NCBI RefSeq assembly: GCF_013404085.1
Contig: NZ_JABFHO010000001.1
Coordinates: forward strand, 2,677,001-2,741,000
Direction of reading: 5' to 3'
Length of the DNA stretch: 64,000 bases
DNA from: Winogradskyella helgolandensis
GTDB taxonomy: Bacteria > Bacteroidota > Bacteroidia > Flavobacteriales > Flavobacteriaceae
Under the pieces are notes generated by a model. It saw nothing but the letters and a program-made list of their open reading frames with translations, was not told the origin of the DNA and ran no database searches. The position numbers and the translations under genes were made by a program. Positions within the stretch are counted from its first letter, which is position 1. Each line of letters begins with the position of its first letter. Below are positions 36,759 through 45,855 of this stretch, in pieces.

Positions 36759-37417
36759 TCGGTATGAGAACCAGCATGCCAAATTGGAACATTTAAAAAT
36801 GCACTCAACATCTCAGCATCGTTAATGATAGATTTAAGGTTTCCATGGTCAACGACGTTTCTTCTAGAAGCATCATCTAAAACTAAGTTGAGTTCAAAAC
36901 TTTTGTAAGAACCGTCATCACTTTGAACGTGCTCTCCAATAATTTGAATAGCAACAATTGATTTCAAAGGTAAATAGTCTTCAGAGTGTTGCCTTCTCGA
37001 TTTATGTAATTTGAATTGATAAGTCGTGTAATAAAGCCCTTGCTGCTTGTCGAATACTCTTGGTTTATAAAATATATAAAACATGAAACCTCCTGCACCA
37101 GAAAAAATGAGTCCAAAAAGAATTAAAAACCAAGGGATTGAAACAGATTCAATTTGGGATTGAAACAATGGAAATAAAGCATAAAAAAGAACTCCTAAAC
37201 CAACGGCTAAAAATATAAAGCTGAAGATGGCAGCTCCAATGGAAGGTTTATAAATTAATTTAGAAGGATTTGCTTGAATTAAAACATTGGTTTTAAAACT
37301 TGCTCCACCATATTTTAAGGGAGAGGTTGAAACTTTAGATTTTATAGAAGCTTTATTGTTAAGTGAATTTCCTCTAACTTCAATAACTTCTTTATGAAAA
37401 CCTTTAGGCAAATCCAT
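36755..37417 (-). CDS. Membrane protein, unknown
   Basis: A 220-residue protein with two transmembrane segments (about 62-84 and 95-117) separated by a short loop, preceded by a basic N-terminal region of about 55 residues and followed by a soluble C-terminal domain that contains DYLPLKSIVAIQIIGEHV and FELNLVLDDASRRNVVDHGN. The C-terminal part looks like a PH-like beta domain as found in small bacterial DUF families, but I cannot name it. It begins one nucleotide after the uvrA stop on the same strand, so it is transcribed with uvrA. Confidence 0.7.
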   Translation of the reverse strand: MDLPKGFHKEVIEVRGNSLNNKASIKSKVSTSPLKYGGASFKTNVLIQANPSKLIYKPSIGAAIFSFIFLAVGLGVLFYALFPLFQSQIESVSIPWFLILFGLIFSGAGGFMFYIFYKPRVFDKQQGLYYTTYQFKLHKSRRQHSEDYLPLKSIVAIQIIGEHVQSDDGSYKSFELNLVLDDASRRNVVDHGNLKSIINDAEMLSAFLNVPIWHAGSHTD

Positions 37418-37418
37418 T

Positions 37419-40208
37419 CTATAATTTCTCTTTTAAATATTTTCCTGTTACTGAGTTTTTGTTTTTTGCGATGTCTTCAGGTGTACCAGCAGCAACGACT
37501 TGTCCGCCATGTTTTCCTCCTTCTGGACCCAAGTCTATAATATAATCGGCACATTTAATCAAATCAATATTGTGTTCAATTACAATTATTGAATGGCCTT
37601 TGGAGATTAATGCTTGAAACGATTTCAATAACTTCTTAATATCGTGAAAATGAAGTCCGGTTGTAGGTTCATCGAATATGAAAAGCGCATTATCACTTTT
37701 ACTTCCTTTTCCTAAAAATGTAGCGAGCTTAATACGTTGCGCTTCACCACCAGAAAGGGTAGAAGAGGATTGTCCTAAAGTGACATAACCCAAACCAACA
37801 TCTTGAAGCGGTTGCAACTTTCCTTGAATTTTAGTTTGCTTATGGCTTTTGAAAAAAGCTATAGCATCATCAATGGTAAGATTTAAAATATCATCGATAG
37901 ACTTACCCTCAAACTTAACTTCTAAGACTTCTTTTTTAAAGCGTTTGCCGCCACAAGTATCGCAAGTTAAATGGACATCTGCCATAAACTGCATTTCGAT
38001 AGTAACTTCTCCTTCTCCTTTACATGTTTCACAACGGCCACCATCGACATTAAAACTAAAATGCTTGGCCGCATAATTTCTTATGTTGCTTAATTTTTGT
38101 GAGGCAAATAATGCTCTGATATCATCATAAGCCTTAATATAAGTCACAGGATTGGAACGCGAAGAACGACCAATCGGATTCTGATCTACAAATTCGACAT
38201 GCTCAATAATACTATGATCGCCTTTTATTTCTGATACTTGTCCTATTTTATCACTAAATCCTGTCAATTTCTTTTGTATGGCAGGAAAAAGAATCTTTTT
38301 AACCAAGGTGCTTTTTCCACTTCCAGAAACTCCGGTAATAACCGTTAACATTTCTAACGGAAATGTAACATTTACATTTTTTAAATTGTTTTCACGAGCA
38401 CCAACAATTTCGATATTATATTTTGAAGTTCTTCGTTTTTTAGGGACTTCAATTTCTAATTGACCATTTAGGTATTTAGCGGTGAGTGTATCTGCCTTTA
38501 AAATTTCTTTAAAATTTCCAACAGCAACAACGTCTCCACCTAAAGTTCCGGCTTCTGGTCCGATATCTATAATAGAATCTGCAGCTTTCATAATGTCTTC
38601 GTCGTGCTCAACCACAATAACCGTGTTTCCTAAATCACGTAAAGATTTTAAAACCTCAATTAAACGTTCAGTATCTTTAGGATGCAAGCCAATACTAGGT
38701 TCATCTAAAATATACATGGAACCAACTAAGCTACTTCCTAAAGAGGTCGCCAAGTTTATACGTTGACTTTCTCCACCAGAAAGGGTATTCGATTTTCTGT
38801 TTAAGGTTAAATAATTTAATCCAACATTAGATAAAAAACCTAGTCGTGTATTAATTTCAGTTAAGAGACGTTTGGCGATTTTAGTATCACTGTCGTTTAA
38901 CTCCAATTTTTGAAAAAACACAGTTAATTCGTCTATAGGTAAATCGACTAAATCTGTAATAGTAGCATTATCAATTTTTACATAACTAGCTTCCACACGC
39001 AAGCGCTTTCCTTTACAAACGCTGCATTTTGTTTTACCACGATAACGCGATAACATCACGCGATTCTGAATTTTATACGCTTTAGATTCTAATTCTGCAA
39101 AGAAATCATCTAAACCTTCAAAGTATTTATTGCCCTTCCAAATAAGTGCTTTGTGTTCATCACTTAATTGAAAATAAGGTTTGTGAATAGGGAAATCAAA
39201 TTCATGAGAATTGTTAACCAACTGATCTCTGTACCAGCTCATACTTTCACCTCTCCAAGGGAAAATGGCATTTTCAAAAACAGATAAAGCGGTATTAGGA
39301 ATTACTAAATCATCATCGATTCCAATCACATCTCCATAACCTTCACATTTAGGGCAAGCTCCATAAGGATTATTGAAGCTAAATAAGTGTGCATTAGGTT
39401 CTAAAAAAGACATGCCGTCTAATTCAAACTTATTATTAAATACGGTTTGTTTTTTATCGGAAAGTGATTCTATAATACAAGTACCAACACCTTCATAAAA
39501 AGCAGTTCCTACAGCATCTGCCAAACGATTGAGAAAATCTTCTTCATTTTTAAATACAATTCTATCGACTACTAAGAATAGATTTTTATCTGATTTAATA
39601 TTTTGTTTTAAGGCGTCATCTATTCTAACAACATCGTCTTTTACTTTTATACGCGCATAACCTTGTTGTTGTAGCGTTTGAAGTTTGTTTTCAATGGTTC
39701 GTCCGTCTTCTAATATAATAGGAGCTAAGAGTAATAATTTGGTGCCTTCCTTAAATTTTGAAATATAATTAATGACATCAGAAACCGTATGCTTTTTTAC
39801 TTCTTCGCCTGAAATAGGAGAGTAGGTCTTTCCAATACGCGCAAATAATAATTTTAGATAATCGTAAATTTCTGTCGTTGTACCAACTGTGGAACGTGGA
39901 TTGGTTGAATTTACCTTTTGCTCAATAGCAATAGCTGGAGCAATTCCTTTAATGTAATCTACTTTGGGTTTATTGAGTCGACCTAAAAACTGACGTGCGT
40001 AACTACTCAAGCTTTCAACATAGCGTCTTTGACCTTCAGCATATAAGGTGTCAAAGGCTAAACTCGACTTTCCAGAACCTGATAATCCCGTAATTACCAC
40101 TAGTTTATTACGAGGAATAACCACATCAATATTTTTAAGGTTGTGCAATTTTGCACCTTTTATAATGATGTTTTCTTTTGGGCTAACGTCTAAATCAGTA
40201 GTAATCAT
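37419..40208 (-). CDS. uvrA: Excinuclease ABC subunit A
   Basis: A 929-residue ABC-type ATPase that scans DNA for bulky damage and loads UvrB in nucleotide excision repair. Two ATPase modules are visible: Walker [20 protein letters not shown] (near residue 42) and [14 protein letters not shown] (near 628), signatures LSGGESQRI and LSGGEAQRI, and Walker B regions [12 protein letters not shown] and [12 protein letters not shown]. Zinc-binding Cys pairs occur as [25 protein letters not shown] and CDTCGGKRF. Length matches the family. A -7 promoter element lies at 40234-40241. No LexA-type operator is evident. Confidence 0.97.
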   Translation of the reverse strand: MITTDLDVSPKENIIIKGAKLHNLKNIDVVIPRNKLVVITGLSGSGKSSLAFDTLYAEGQRRYVESLSSYARQFLGRLNKPKVDYIKGIAPAIAIEQKVNSTNPRSTVGTTTEIYDYLKLLFARIGKTYSPISGEEVKKHTVSDVINYISKFKEGTKLLLLAPIILEDGRTIENKLQTLQQQGYARIKVKDDVVRIDDALKQNIKSDKNLFLVVDRIVFKNEEDFLNRLADAVGTAFYEGVGTCIIESLSDKKQTVFNNKFELDGMSFLEPNAHLFSFNNPYGACPKCEGYGDVIGIDDDLVIPNTALSVFENAIFPWRGESMSWYRDQLVNNSHEFDFPIHKPYFQLSDEHKALIWKGNKYFEGLDDFFAELESKAYKIQNRVMLSRYRGKTKCSVCKGKRLRVEASYVKIDNATITDLVDLPIDELTVFFQKLELNDSDTKIAKRLLTEINTRLGFLSNVGLNYLTLNRKSNTLSGGESQRINLATSLGSSLVGSMYILDEPSIGLHPKDTERLIEVLKSLRDLGNTVIVVEHDEDIMKAADSIIDIGPEAGTLGGDVVAVGNFKEILKADTLTAKYLNGQLEIEVPKKRRTSKYNIEIVGARENNLKNVNVTFPLEMLTVITGVSGSGKSTLVKKILFPAIQKKLTGFSDKIGQVSEIKGDHSIIEHVEFVDQNPIGRSSRSNPVTYIKAYDDIRALFASQKLSNIRNYAAKHFSFNVDGGRCETCKGEGEVTIEMQFMADVHLTCDTCGGKRFKKEVLEVKFEGKSIDDILNLTIDDAIAFFKSHKQTKIQGKLQPLQDVGLGYVTLGQSSSTLSGGEAQRIKLATFLGKGSKSDNALFIFDEPTTGLHFHDIKKLLKSFQALISKGHSIIVIEHNIDLIKCADYIIDLGPEGGKHGGQVVAAGTPEDIAKNKNSVTGKYLKEKL

Positions 40209-40233
40209 AGGTGGATTTCGGTATCTAAGTTTG

Positions 40234-40241
40234 CAAAGATA
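40234..40241 (-). promoter_or_regulatory. -7 element of uvrA
   Basis: Minus-strand TATCTTTG matches TAnnTTTG, 26 nt before the start codon. No -33 box recognised. Confidence 0.5.
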
Positions 40242-40534
40242 CTATAATAGGGAATAAGGATTAAATTATGTCTTAAAATTCATTAATGATCATTCTTGAA
40301 AACTTTAGTCTGGGTTTTCATAAATTTTAATGGGTTTTTGGTTATTGTCTTTAGTTCTTTCAGAGAAATAGTCTTGCTTTTTTTAATATTATTTTTTTAA
40401 TAATGTCAAAGAAATTTTATTAGTTAGTTATACTGAAGTCTTTGCTTTTGGGGCTTTTCTTTTTATTCTATTAAAAACCTTCATCCATTAAAGGAGCGCT
40501 TTATCCGACAAAATGTTAAATTTTAGTACTTTTC

Positions 40535-40567
40535 TTTGTTTAATTGGAATGATTGTTGTTATATTTG
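40535..40567 (+). promoter_or_regulatory. Promoter of the sigma-factor gene
   Basis: TTTG at 40535-40538, a 21-nt spacer, and TATATTTG at 40560-40567 match both boxes of the Bacteroidetes consensus (TTTG/TAnnTTTG). This leaves a leader of roughly 100 nt. The rest of the 468-nt gap 40209-40676 contains no gene I can support. Confidence 0.55.
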
Positions 40568-40676
40568 AAACTTATTCATAATTTAAAAACATCTGCGTAT
40601 AGCATAATATTACTTTTAGAAAACAGCTAGTAACCCCAATCTTAGTAAGCAACTACTAAGGACTAAAGTAATTATT

Positions 40677-41261
40677 ATGAAAAACGAACTTATCCAAGAC
40701 GCAGCGTTGGTTAGCAACTACATTAACGGAGACGAGAGTGCACTTTCAGTTTTAATAGAAAGGCATAAGCAAAAAATTTACAGTTTTATTTATTCTAAAG
40801 TCTATGATAGAGATGTTACTGAAGATGTTTTTCAGGATACGTTTATCAAGGTTATTAAGAATTTAAAACGTGGTAAATATAATGAAGAAGGTAAATTTTT
40901 ACCTTGGGTTATGCGTATTGCTCACAATTTGGTAATTGACCATTTTAGAAAAAATAGTCGTATGCCTAAATTTGATAATGCAGGAGAGTTTAGTATTTTT
41001 TCTGTACTAAGTGATTCTACTTTAAATGCGGAGAAAGTACTTATAAAAGACCAGGTAGAATCTGATGTAAGACGTATTATTGAAGAATTACCAGAAGATC
41101 AAAAACAAGTACTTTTAATGCGCATGTATCAAGATATGAGTTTTAAAGAAATTTCAGAACGAACAGGTGTTAGTATAAATACGGCTTTAGGTAGAATGCG
41201 TTATGCACTTATTAATATGCGTAAGGTAATTGAACAAAATAACATCATTTTAACTAATTAA
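40677..41261 (+). CDS. RNA polymerase sigma factor, sigma-70 family (ECF-like)
   Basis: A 194-residue sigma factor. Region 2 is visible as IERHKQKIYSFIYSKVYDRDVTEDVFQDTFIKV, including the -10 recognition helix WVMRIAHNLVIDHFRK, and region 4 as ELPEDQKQVLLMRMYQDMSFKEISERTGVSINTALGRMRYA, a helix-turn-helix. It lacks regions 1.1 and 3, as in extracytoplasmic-function factors. No anti-sigma gene with a membrane segment follows, as would be usual for an ECF factor; instead a 47-residue gene (41319-41462) follows. The same arrangement is familiar in other flavobacteria. Regulon unknown. Confidence 0.93.
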   Translation: MKNELIQDAALVSNYINGDESALSVLIERHKQKIYSFIYSKVYDRDVTEDVFQDTFIKVIKNLKRGKYNEEGKFLPWVMRIAHNLVIDHFRKNSRMPKFDNAGEFSIFSVLSDSTLNAEKVLIKDQVESDVRRIIEELPEDQKQVLLMRMYQDMSFKEISERTGVSINTALGRMRYALINMRKVIEQNNIILTN

Positions 41262-41318
41262 TACAATAAAGTATATAGAAGTGCGTTTTTGCTATATATA
41301 AACTCTTAAATTGATAAA

Positions 41319-41462
41319 ATGGCAAAAATTTACTCTCACGCTTCCCCAAAAAATAATAGCCTATTACCAAAAGAAGAAACCATAAGTTTCCTTTTGAATT
41401 ACTCAAAGGCTTTAAGTGTTATAGATTATAATAAATTGAAGTTTGAAGCACTACTAAATTAA
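41319..41462 (+). CDS. Conserved 47-residue protein downstream of sigma factor
   Basis: A small open frame too short for the usual length filters: MAKIYSHASPKN, then LLPKEETISFLLNYS, KALSVIDYNKLKFEALLN and stop. It starts 58 nt after the sigma-factor stop and ends immediately before a hairpin terminator, so it is the last cistron of the sigma operon. The helix ETISFLLNYSKALSVI is amphipathic. I recall short proteins ending in similar S-K-A-L-x-x-I ... F-E-x-L-L-N in other Flavobacteriaceae downstream of this sigma factor, but cannot verify it here. No signal or membrane segment. Function unknown; a peptide partner or antagonist of the sigma factor is conceivable. Confidence 0.72.
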   Translation: MAKIYSHASPKNNSLLPKEETISFLLNYSKALSVIDYNKLKFEALLN

Positions 41463-41471
41463 TTTTGAAGA

Positions 41472-41504
41472 AAAATCCTGATGTGAAAGCATTAGGATTT
41501 TTTT
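41472..41504 (+). terminator. Terminator of the sigma-factor operon
   Basis: AAAATCCTGATG pairs with CATTAGGATTTT (one G-T pair) around TGAAAG, followed by T residues. It overlaps the 3' end of the convergent gene ending at 41492. Confidence 0.85.
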
Positions 41505-42043
41505 GTCAATAACAACTCTTCGTAGTTTTGAGTTGTTAGATATTCTTGTTTTAATTCTTTTAAGTATTCTATTGTTTTTTCCTTTAGAGGATGCTGATCT
41601 CTTAAGCAGTTTTTGATGTTTTCATCATAAACGGTTAGGATAAGATACCAATGGCCTGTTCTACTTGTATAATTGTTTTCGAATAAGCTTGAGTTTCCGT
41701 TACTTTCTCGTTTTGCATCAATTAAAACTAGAGGAAGGTTCACGTTTTTATCCGTACGTTCGGCTTCATGATATGATAAATAAAGCGTTTGGCCTTCGAG
41801 TTGAAAAGGAACATTGTAGCCCACGTCAATATTATTTAGATTGTATTTTTTGTTGATGTAATTGTAAAATTCTTCAGCATCTTTAGAGTCTTTAAAAATG
41901 AAAGCAGTCTCTCTAGGCATATTCTTTTGAAACTTCTTAGCTAGCATTACCTTATAATCTTGATTCTTAAATTTAGGCGTAATCTGCACAGGAATACAAG
42001 CGGTTGCTGTAATTACTAATAGTAGAATAATAATTTTTTTCAT
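41492..42043 (-). CDS. Putative lipoprotein, unknown
   Basis: A 183-residue protein with lipoprotein signal MKKIIILLLVITATAC and Cys16. The mature part has an acidic/basic alpha-beta region (for instance DSKDAEEFYNYINKKYNLN and TRTGHWYLILTVYD) and a Leu-rich end (EYLKELKQEYLTTQNYEELLL). I do not recognise a family. Its last codons overlap the terminator of the sigma-factor operon on the other strand. Confidence 0.68.
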   Translation of the reverse strand: MKKIIILLLVITATACIPVQITPKFKNQDYKVMLAKKFQKNMPRETAFIFKDSKDAEEFYNYINKKYNLNNIDVGYNVPFQLEGQTLYLSYHEAERTDKNVNLPLVLIDAKRESNGNSSLFENNYTSRTGHWYLILTVYDENIKNCLRDQHPLKEKTIEYLKELKQEYLTTQNYEELLLTKKS

Positions 42044-42122
42044 TGATTGATGGTTTCTGATAAGACATCAAGAATTGTACCACTACAACTTGTTTATAGT
42101 TCTATGAATTTTAAATTGCAAT

Positions 42123-42157
42123 CTAAATTCTAAATTCTAAATTCTAAATTCTAAATT
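42123..42157. repeat. Tandem heptamer repeat (CTAAATT)x5
   Basis: Five perfect copies of CTAAATT in a row, followed at 42165-42180 by two and a half copies of CTGCGA. Together they fill the space between nth and the lipoprotein gene. Length could vary between strains by replication slippage. Confidence 0.9.
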
Positions 42158-42184
42158 ACTGAATACTGCGACTGCGACTGACAA

Positions 42185-42847
42185 TTATTTCTTATTCTTC
42201 TTTTTATAATATTCGTCTAAAACTGATTTTCTGCCAATAGTTTTGGTGATTATATCTTTCTCTAAATCCCAACCACGAGCAGGTGAATATTGCCTGCCAT
42301 ACCATATAATTTGAAGATGTAAATCATTCCAAAGTTCTTCAGGAAAGATACGTTTGGCATCTTTTTCGGTCTGTACCACGTTTTTGCCATTGGTTAAATT
42401 CCAACGGTACATTAAGCGATGAATATGCGTATCTACAGGAAATGCAGGTATACCAAAAGCTTGTGATAAAACTACAGCAGCCGTTTTATGTCCAACCGCT
42501 GGTAATTCTTCTAAATCTTCATAAGTTTTAGGAACTTCTCCATTATGCTTGTCAATTAAAATTTGAGACAAACCATGGATGCCTTTACTTTTCATGGGCG
42601 ATAAGCCAACAGGTTTGATGATCTCTCTAATTTCTTCGACACTTAATTTAATCATGTCATACGGATTGTCCGCACGTTCAAATAACAATGGAGTAATTTT
42701 ATTAACTCGTACATCAGTACTTTGTGCAGACATTAAAACGGCAATTAACAAGGTATAAGGATCCTTATGGTCTAATGGCACCGGAATTTCAGGATATAAT
42801 TTATACAATGTATTTATAACGAAATTTACTTTTTCTTGTTTAGTCAT
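42185..42847 (-). CDS. nth: Endonuclease III homologue lacking the Fe-S cluster ligands
   Basis: A 220-residue helix-hairpin-helix DNA glycosylase. The HhH loop LPAVGHKTAAVV contains the catalytic Lys121 (E. coli Lys120), and VDTHIHRL contains Asp139 (E. coli Asp138), so base excision with beta-elimination chemistry is intact. The protein contains no Cys at all, whereas classical Nth ends in a four-Cys [4Fe-4S] motif (Cx6CxxCx5C). The corresponding region here reads GRQYSPARGWDLEKDII. It therefore belongs to a cluster-less form. Divergent from bcp with 46 nt between starts; -7 element at 42879-42886. Confidence 0.9.
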   Translation of the reverse strand: MTKQEKVNFVINTLYKLYPEIPVPLDHKDPYTLLIAVLMSAQSTDVRVNKITPLLFERADNPYDMIKLSVEEIREIIKPVGLSPMKSKGIHGLSQILIDKHNGEVPKTYEDLEELPAVGHKTAAVVLSQAFGIPAFPVDTHIHRLMYRWNLTNGKNVVQTEKDAKRIFPEELWNDLHLQIIWYGRQYSPARGWDLEKDIITKTIGRKSVLDEYYKKKNKK

Positions 42848-42878
42848 TTTGTATTTTTACCTAATAAGCGATTTAATA

Positions 42879-42886
42879 CAAATTTA
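42879..42886 (-). promoter_or_regulatory. -7 element of nth
   Basis: Minus-strand TAAATTTG matches TAnnTTTG, 32 nt before the nth start. Confidence 0.45.
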
Positions 42887-42893
42887 CGTAATT

Positions 42894-43349
42894 ATGACAT
42901 ATTTAAAAGTAGGAGATAAGGCACCAAATTTTTCAGCAACAGATGAAAAAGGCAATGCTATTTCATTATCCGATTATAAAGGCAAAAAATTAGTGGTTTT
43001 CTTTTATCCAAAAGCAAGTACACCAGGTTGCACTGCAGAAGCTTGTAACCTTAATGATAATTACGACCGTTTTAAAGCGCAAGGTTATGAGATTTTGGGT
43101 GTGAGTGCAGATAGTGCAAAAAGACAAACTAATTTTAAAACTAAATACGGATTTCAATATCCATTATTAGCTGATGAAGATAAAGCGGTTATTGAAGCTT
43201 TTGGTGTTTGGGGACCTAAGAAATTTATGGGTAAAGAATATGATGGTATTCACAGAACCACTTTTGTAATAAATGAAGATGGTGTTATTGAAGATGTTAT
43301 ATCAAAAGTAAAAACCAAAGCTCATGCAGAGCAGATTTTAGGCGAATAA
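42894..43349 (+). CDS. bcp: Thioredoxin-dependent peroxiredoxin (Bcp/PrxQ type)
   Basis: A 151-residue peroxiredoxin that reduces hydrogen peroxide and organic hydroperoxides with thioredoxin as donor. The active site reads YPKASTPGCTAEACN: peroxidatic Cys46 and resolving Cys51, the i to i+5 spacing of the Bcp/PrxQ group (E. coli Cys45/Cys50). The start at ATG 42894 (MTYLKVGDKAPNF) matches the family; the longer frame from 42849 adds 15 atypical residues. The divergent partner is a DNA glycosylase, so both neighbours relate to oxidative damage. Confidence 0.96.
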   Translation: MTYLKVGDKAPNFSATDEKGNAISLSDYKGKKLVVFFYPKASTPGCTAEACNLNDNYDRFKAQGYEILGVSADSAKRQTNFKTKYGFQYPLLADEDKAVIEAFGVWGPKKFMGKEYDGIHRTTFVINEDGVIEDVISKVKTKAHAEQILGE

Positions 43350-43366
43350 CAATATGTAAAGTAAAC

Positions 43367-43414
43367 AAAAAAGCGACTATTATTCTACTTTCGGTAGGTA
43401 ATAGTCGCTTTTTT
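43367..43414. terminator. Bidirectional hairpin terminator
   Basis: AAAAAAGCGACTATTA pairs with TAATAGTCGCTTTTTT around a 16-nt loop, between convergent bcp and the gene ending at 43432. Confidence 0.92.
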
Positions 43415-43431
43415 GATTTTTTAATTATATC

Positions 43432-44886
43432 TCAATTCTTATGCATCACCTCTTCAGATTCGCAACCAAATAAGCTCTTTTCTTTAATTAATTTAGAAAC
43501 ACCTTCTGGCAACATAGCTTCCCATCCATCTTCATTATCTACTATCATTTTAAGGACAGTTCTAGAGAACACAGTAAGGTTAGATGCATTATAATCTGTT
43601 ATGTCTACAACTTTGCCATTGTATTTAAAGAATTTGTATAATTCCTTCATACGTGGATGAACTTTAAGGTTTTCACTTGTAGTTACAGTTCCATCCTTGT
43701 TTTCCATTGGATATAAATACACTCTTAAATCTTTGTAAAATAGTTTTCCAAAGGCTTCTAATATGCCTCCACTTAAATGACGGTAATATTTCTCGTCAAA
43801 AATATCTACAAGATTATTCACACCCATAGCTAATCCCATTCTTGCTCTAGAATATTGAGAGAAGTATTCTACCAATTTATAATATTCTTGGAAGTTAGAG
43901 ATTAATACCGTTTGTCCTAAAGAACATAACAGTTTAGCACGATCCATAAAATCTTGTTCGTCAATTTCTCCTTCAGCTCTTAGATTGGACAGTGTGATTT
44001 CAAAAACAACTTGTGTTTTATCTTTATCAACTTTATTTTCTTTAATGAACATTTCGTAAGATTTCTCCAGCATGTCCATATTAACCTTAGTTACAGGTCT
44101 AAAACTTCCTCTAAGTGTTAAAATATTCTTTTTGTAAAGTACACGAGCAGGCAATACATTATTACCATCTGGCGCAAACATTACGGCATCTGTCATTCCG
44201 TTTTTAACCAGTTGTAAACTCATTAAACGGTTATCTACGTTTTCAAATACTGGACCTGAGAAATTAATAGTGTCAATCTCTAATTGATCTTTATCTAAGT
44301 GGTCGTATAAATAGCGTAATAATTTACGCGGTTGGTTGTACTTGTAAAATGCACCATAAATTAAATTAGTTCCTAATTTACCTAAGGTTTCTTGTTGTAA
44401 TCGCGCATCCGTTTCTTTAAAACGTACGTGGATTATAATATCGTTATACTCTTGGTTAGGCGCAACTTGGTATTTGATGCCAACCCAACCGTGACCTTTA
44501 AATTTTTTCGCAAAATCTATCGTTGCAACGGTATTGGCATAAGAGAAGAATATTTTGTTCGGATGTTTATCTCTCGTTATACGCTTTTCCATTAAATTAA
44601 CTTCGTGATTCAGCATCTTACGAAGTCTGGCCTCAGTTACGTAACGTTTATCATCTTCAATCCCATAAATCGCATCACTAAAATCTTTATCATAAGCAGA
44701 CATCGCTTTAGCAATAGTTCCAGAAGCTCCTCCTGCTCTAAAAAATTGACGTACAGTCTCTTGTCCGGCTCCAATTTCAGAAAAGGTGCCATAGATATCT
44801 GCATTAAGGTTTATTCGTAAAGCTTTGTCTGCTAGAGATGGAATATTTTCAAAATCAGAATCGCCTGCGTACGTTATGTCCTTCAT
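43432..44886 (-). CDS. Conserved cytoplasmic protein of unknown function
   Basis: A 484-residue protein without signal peptide or membrane segments, starting MKDITYAGDSDFENIPSLADKAL. I recognise it as a strongly conserved family of Bacteroidota and some other bacteria; database names such as TonB-dependent receptor or nicotinate-nucleotide adenylyltransferase seem unsupported because there is no signal peptide, plug, barrel or HxGH nucleotidyl-transferase motif. Conserved-looking stretches include EIGAGQETVRQFFRAGGASGTIAKAMSAYDKDFSDA, SYANTVATIDF, GHGWVGIKYQ and LETLGKLGTNLIYGAFY-like QQETLGKLGTNL. A well-matched promoter lies upstream. Confidence 0.75.
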   Translation of the reverse strand: MKDITYAGDSDFENIPSLADKALRINLNADIYGTFSEIGAGQETVRQFFRAGGASGTIAKAMSAYDKDFSDAIYGIEDDKRYVTEARLRKMLNHEVNLMEKRITRDKHPNKIFFSYANTVATIDFAKKFKGHGWVGIKYQVAPNQEYNDIIIHVRFKETDARLQQETLGKLGTNLIYGAFYKYNQPRKLLRYLYDHLDKDQLEIDTINFSGPVFENVDNRLMSLQLVKNGMTDAVMFAPDGNNVLPARVLYKKNILTLRGSFRPVTKVNMDMLEKSYEMFIKENKVDKDKTQVVFEITLSNLRAEGEIDEQDFMDRAKLLCSLGQTVLISNFQEYYKLVEYFSQYSRARMGLAMGVNNLVDIFDEKYYRHLSGGILEAFGKLFYKDLRVYLYPMENKDGTVTTSENLKVHPRMKELYKFFKYNGKVVDITDYNASNLTVFSRTVLKMIVDNEDGWEAMLPEGVSKLIKEKSLFGCESEEVMHKN

Positions 44887-44911
44887 AGATATTGGGTTTG
44901 CGTCGTTTTAG

Positions 44912-44941
44912 CAAAGGTACTGTTTTACTGTTGCAAACAAA
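44912..44941 (-). promoter_or_regulatory. Promoter of the conserved unknown gene
   Basis: On the minus strand TTTG (44938-44941), an 18-nt spacer and TACCTTTG (44912-44919) match both Bacteroidetes boxes. The start codon is 26 nt further on. Confidence 0.6.
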
Positions 44942-45091
44942 AAAATAAGTTTATTTTTGTGATTACAATTCTGAATTGAAAATATAATAAATGTATAGCG
45001 TGTTTTTTTTATTTATAATGAAATACAAAGGAAAATAAGACGTTTTTTTACGAGTATAACAATTTAGGATCATTTTAGAAATTCAATAGTT

Positions 45092-45853
45092 TTGAAAATA
45101 ACATTTTTAGGTACAGGTACATCGCAAGGAATTCCAATTATTGGGAGCGATCACCCAGTGTGCTTAAGTGAAAATCCTAAAGATAAACGCTTACGTGTTT
45201 CGGTTTTGGTAGAATGGGAAAATTTTACGTTTGTAGTAGATTGCGGACCCGATTTTAGACAACAAATGCTTAGAGCTAAAGTATCTAAAATTGATGGTAT
45301 TATTTTTACGCACGAGCATGCCGATCATACGATGGGTTTAGATGATATTAGACCGTTTTTTTTCAGGCAAGGAGATATTGCATTATATGCACATCAACGT
45401 GTTTTTAATGCATTAGAGAAGCGTTTTGATTATATTTTTGCAACTGAAAACAAGTATCCAGGAGTTCCGAGTGTAACGAAAACAGAAGTTAAAAACGAGC
45501 CTTTTTTAGCAGGAAACCTTAACGTTATTCCTATTGACGGTTTACATTATAAACTCCAGGTTTTTGGGTATCGATTTCATAATTTTGCCTATTTAACAGA
45601 CATGAAAACGATTGCTGATACCGAAATTGAAAAACTTCAAAATTTAGATGTTTTAGTGGTGAATGCATTAAGAATTAAACCACATATTTCACATTTCAAT
45701 TTAGAAGAAGCCTTGGCTTTTATTGCCAAAGTAAAACCTAAACGTGCCTATTTAACACATATTAGCCATCTATTAGGTTTTCATGATGATGTAGAACAAC
45801 TATTACCTGAAAACGTTTTTTTAGCTTACGATAATTTACAAATTACTATTTAG
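45092..45853 (+). CDS. MBL-fold metallo-hydrolase (PhnP-like)
   Basis: A 253-residue metallo-beta-lactamase-fold protein. Metal ligands are visible as FTHEHADHTMG (HxHxDH), with other ligand histidines later in YLTHISHLLGF, and the N-terminus FLGTGTSQGIP is typical of the PhnP/RNase Z-like subgroup of phosphodiesterases. No substrate is evident. The start is TTG at 45092: no ATG is in frame upstream before a stop and the next Met would remove the fold's first strand. The gene is followed 2 nt later by an unknown gene in the same direction. Confidence 0.85.
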   Translation: MKITFLGTGTSQGIPIIGSDHPVCLSENPKDKRLRVSVLVEWENFTFVVDCGPDFRQQMLRAKVSKIDGIIFTHEHADHTMGLDDIRPFFFRQGDIALYAHQRVFNALEKRFDYIFATENKYPGVPSVTKTEVKNEPFLAGNLNVIPIDGLHYKLQVFGYRFHNFAYLTDMKTIADTEIEKLQNLDVLVVNALRIKPHISHFNLEEALAFIAKVKPKRAYLTHISHLLGFHDDVEQLLPENVFLAYDNLQITI

Positions 45854-45855
45854 AT

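Noticed and set aside
42123..42157. CTAAATT tandem repeats as a CRISPR array or replication origin
   Set aside because: Units are 7 nt with no spacers, no DnaA-box cluster and no cas or dnaA gene nearby.
43432..44886. TonB-dependent receptor name for this protein
   Set aside because: No signal peptide, plug domain or beta-barrel pattern is visible.
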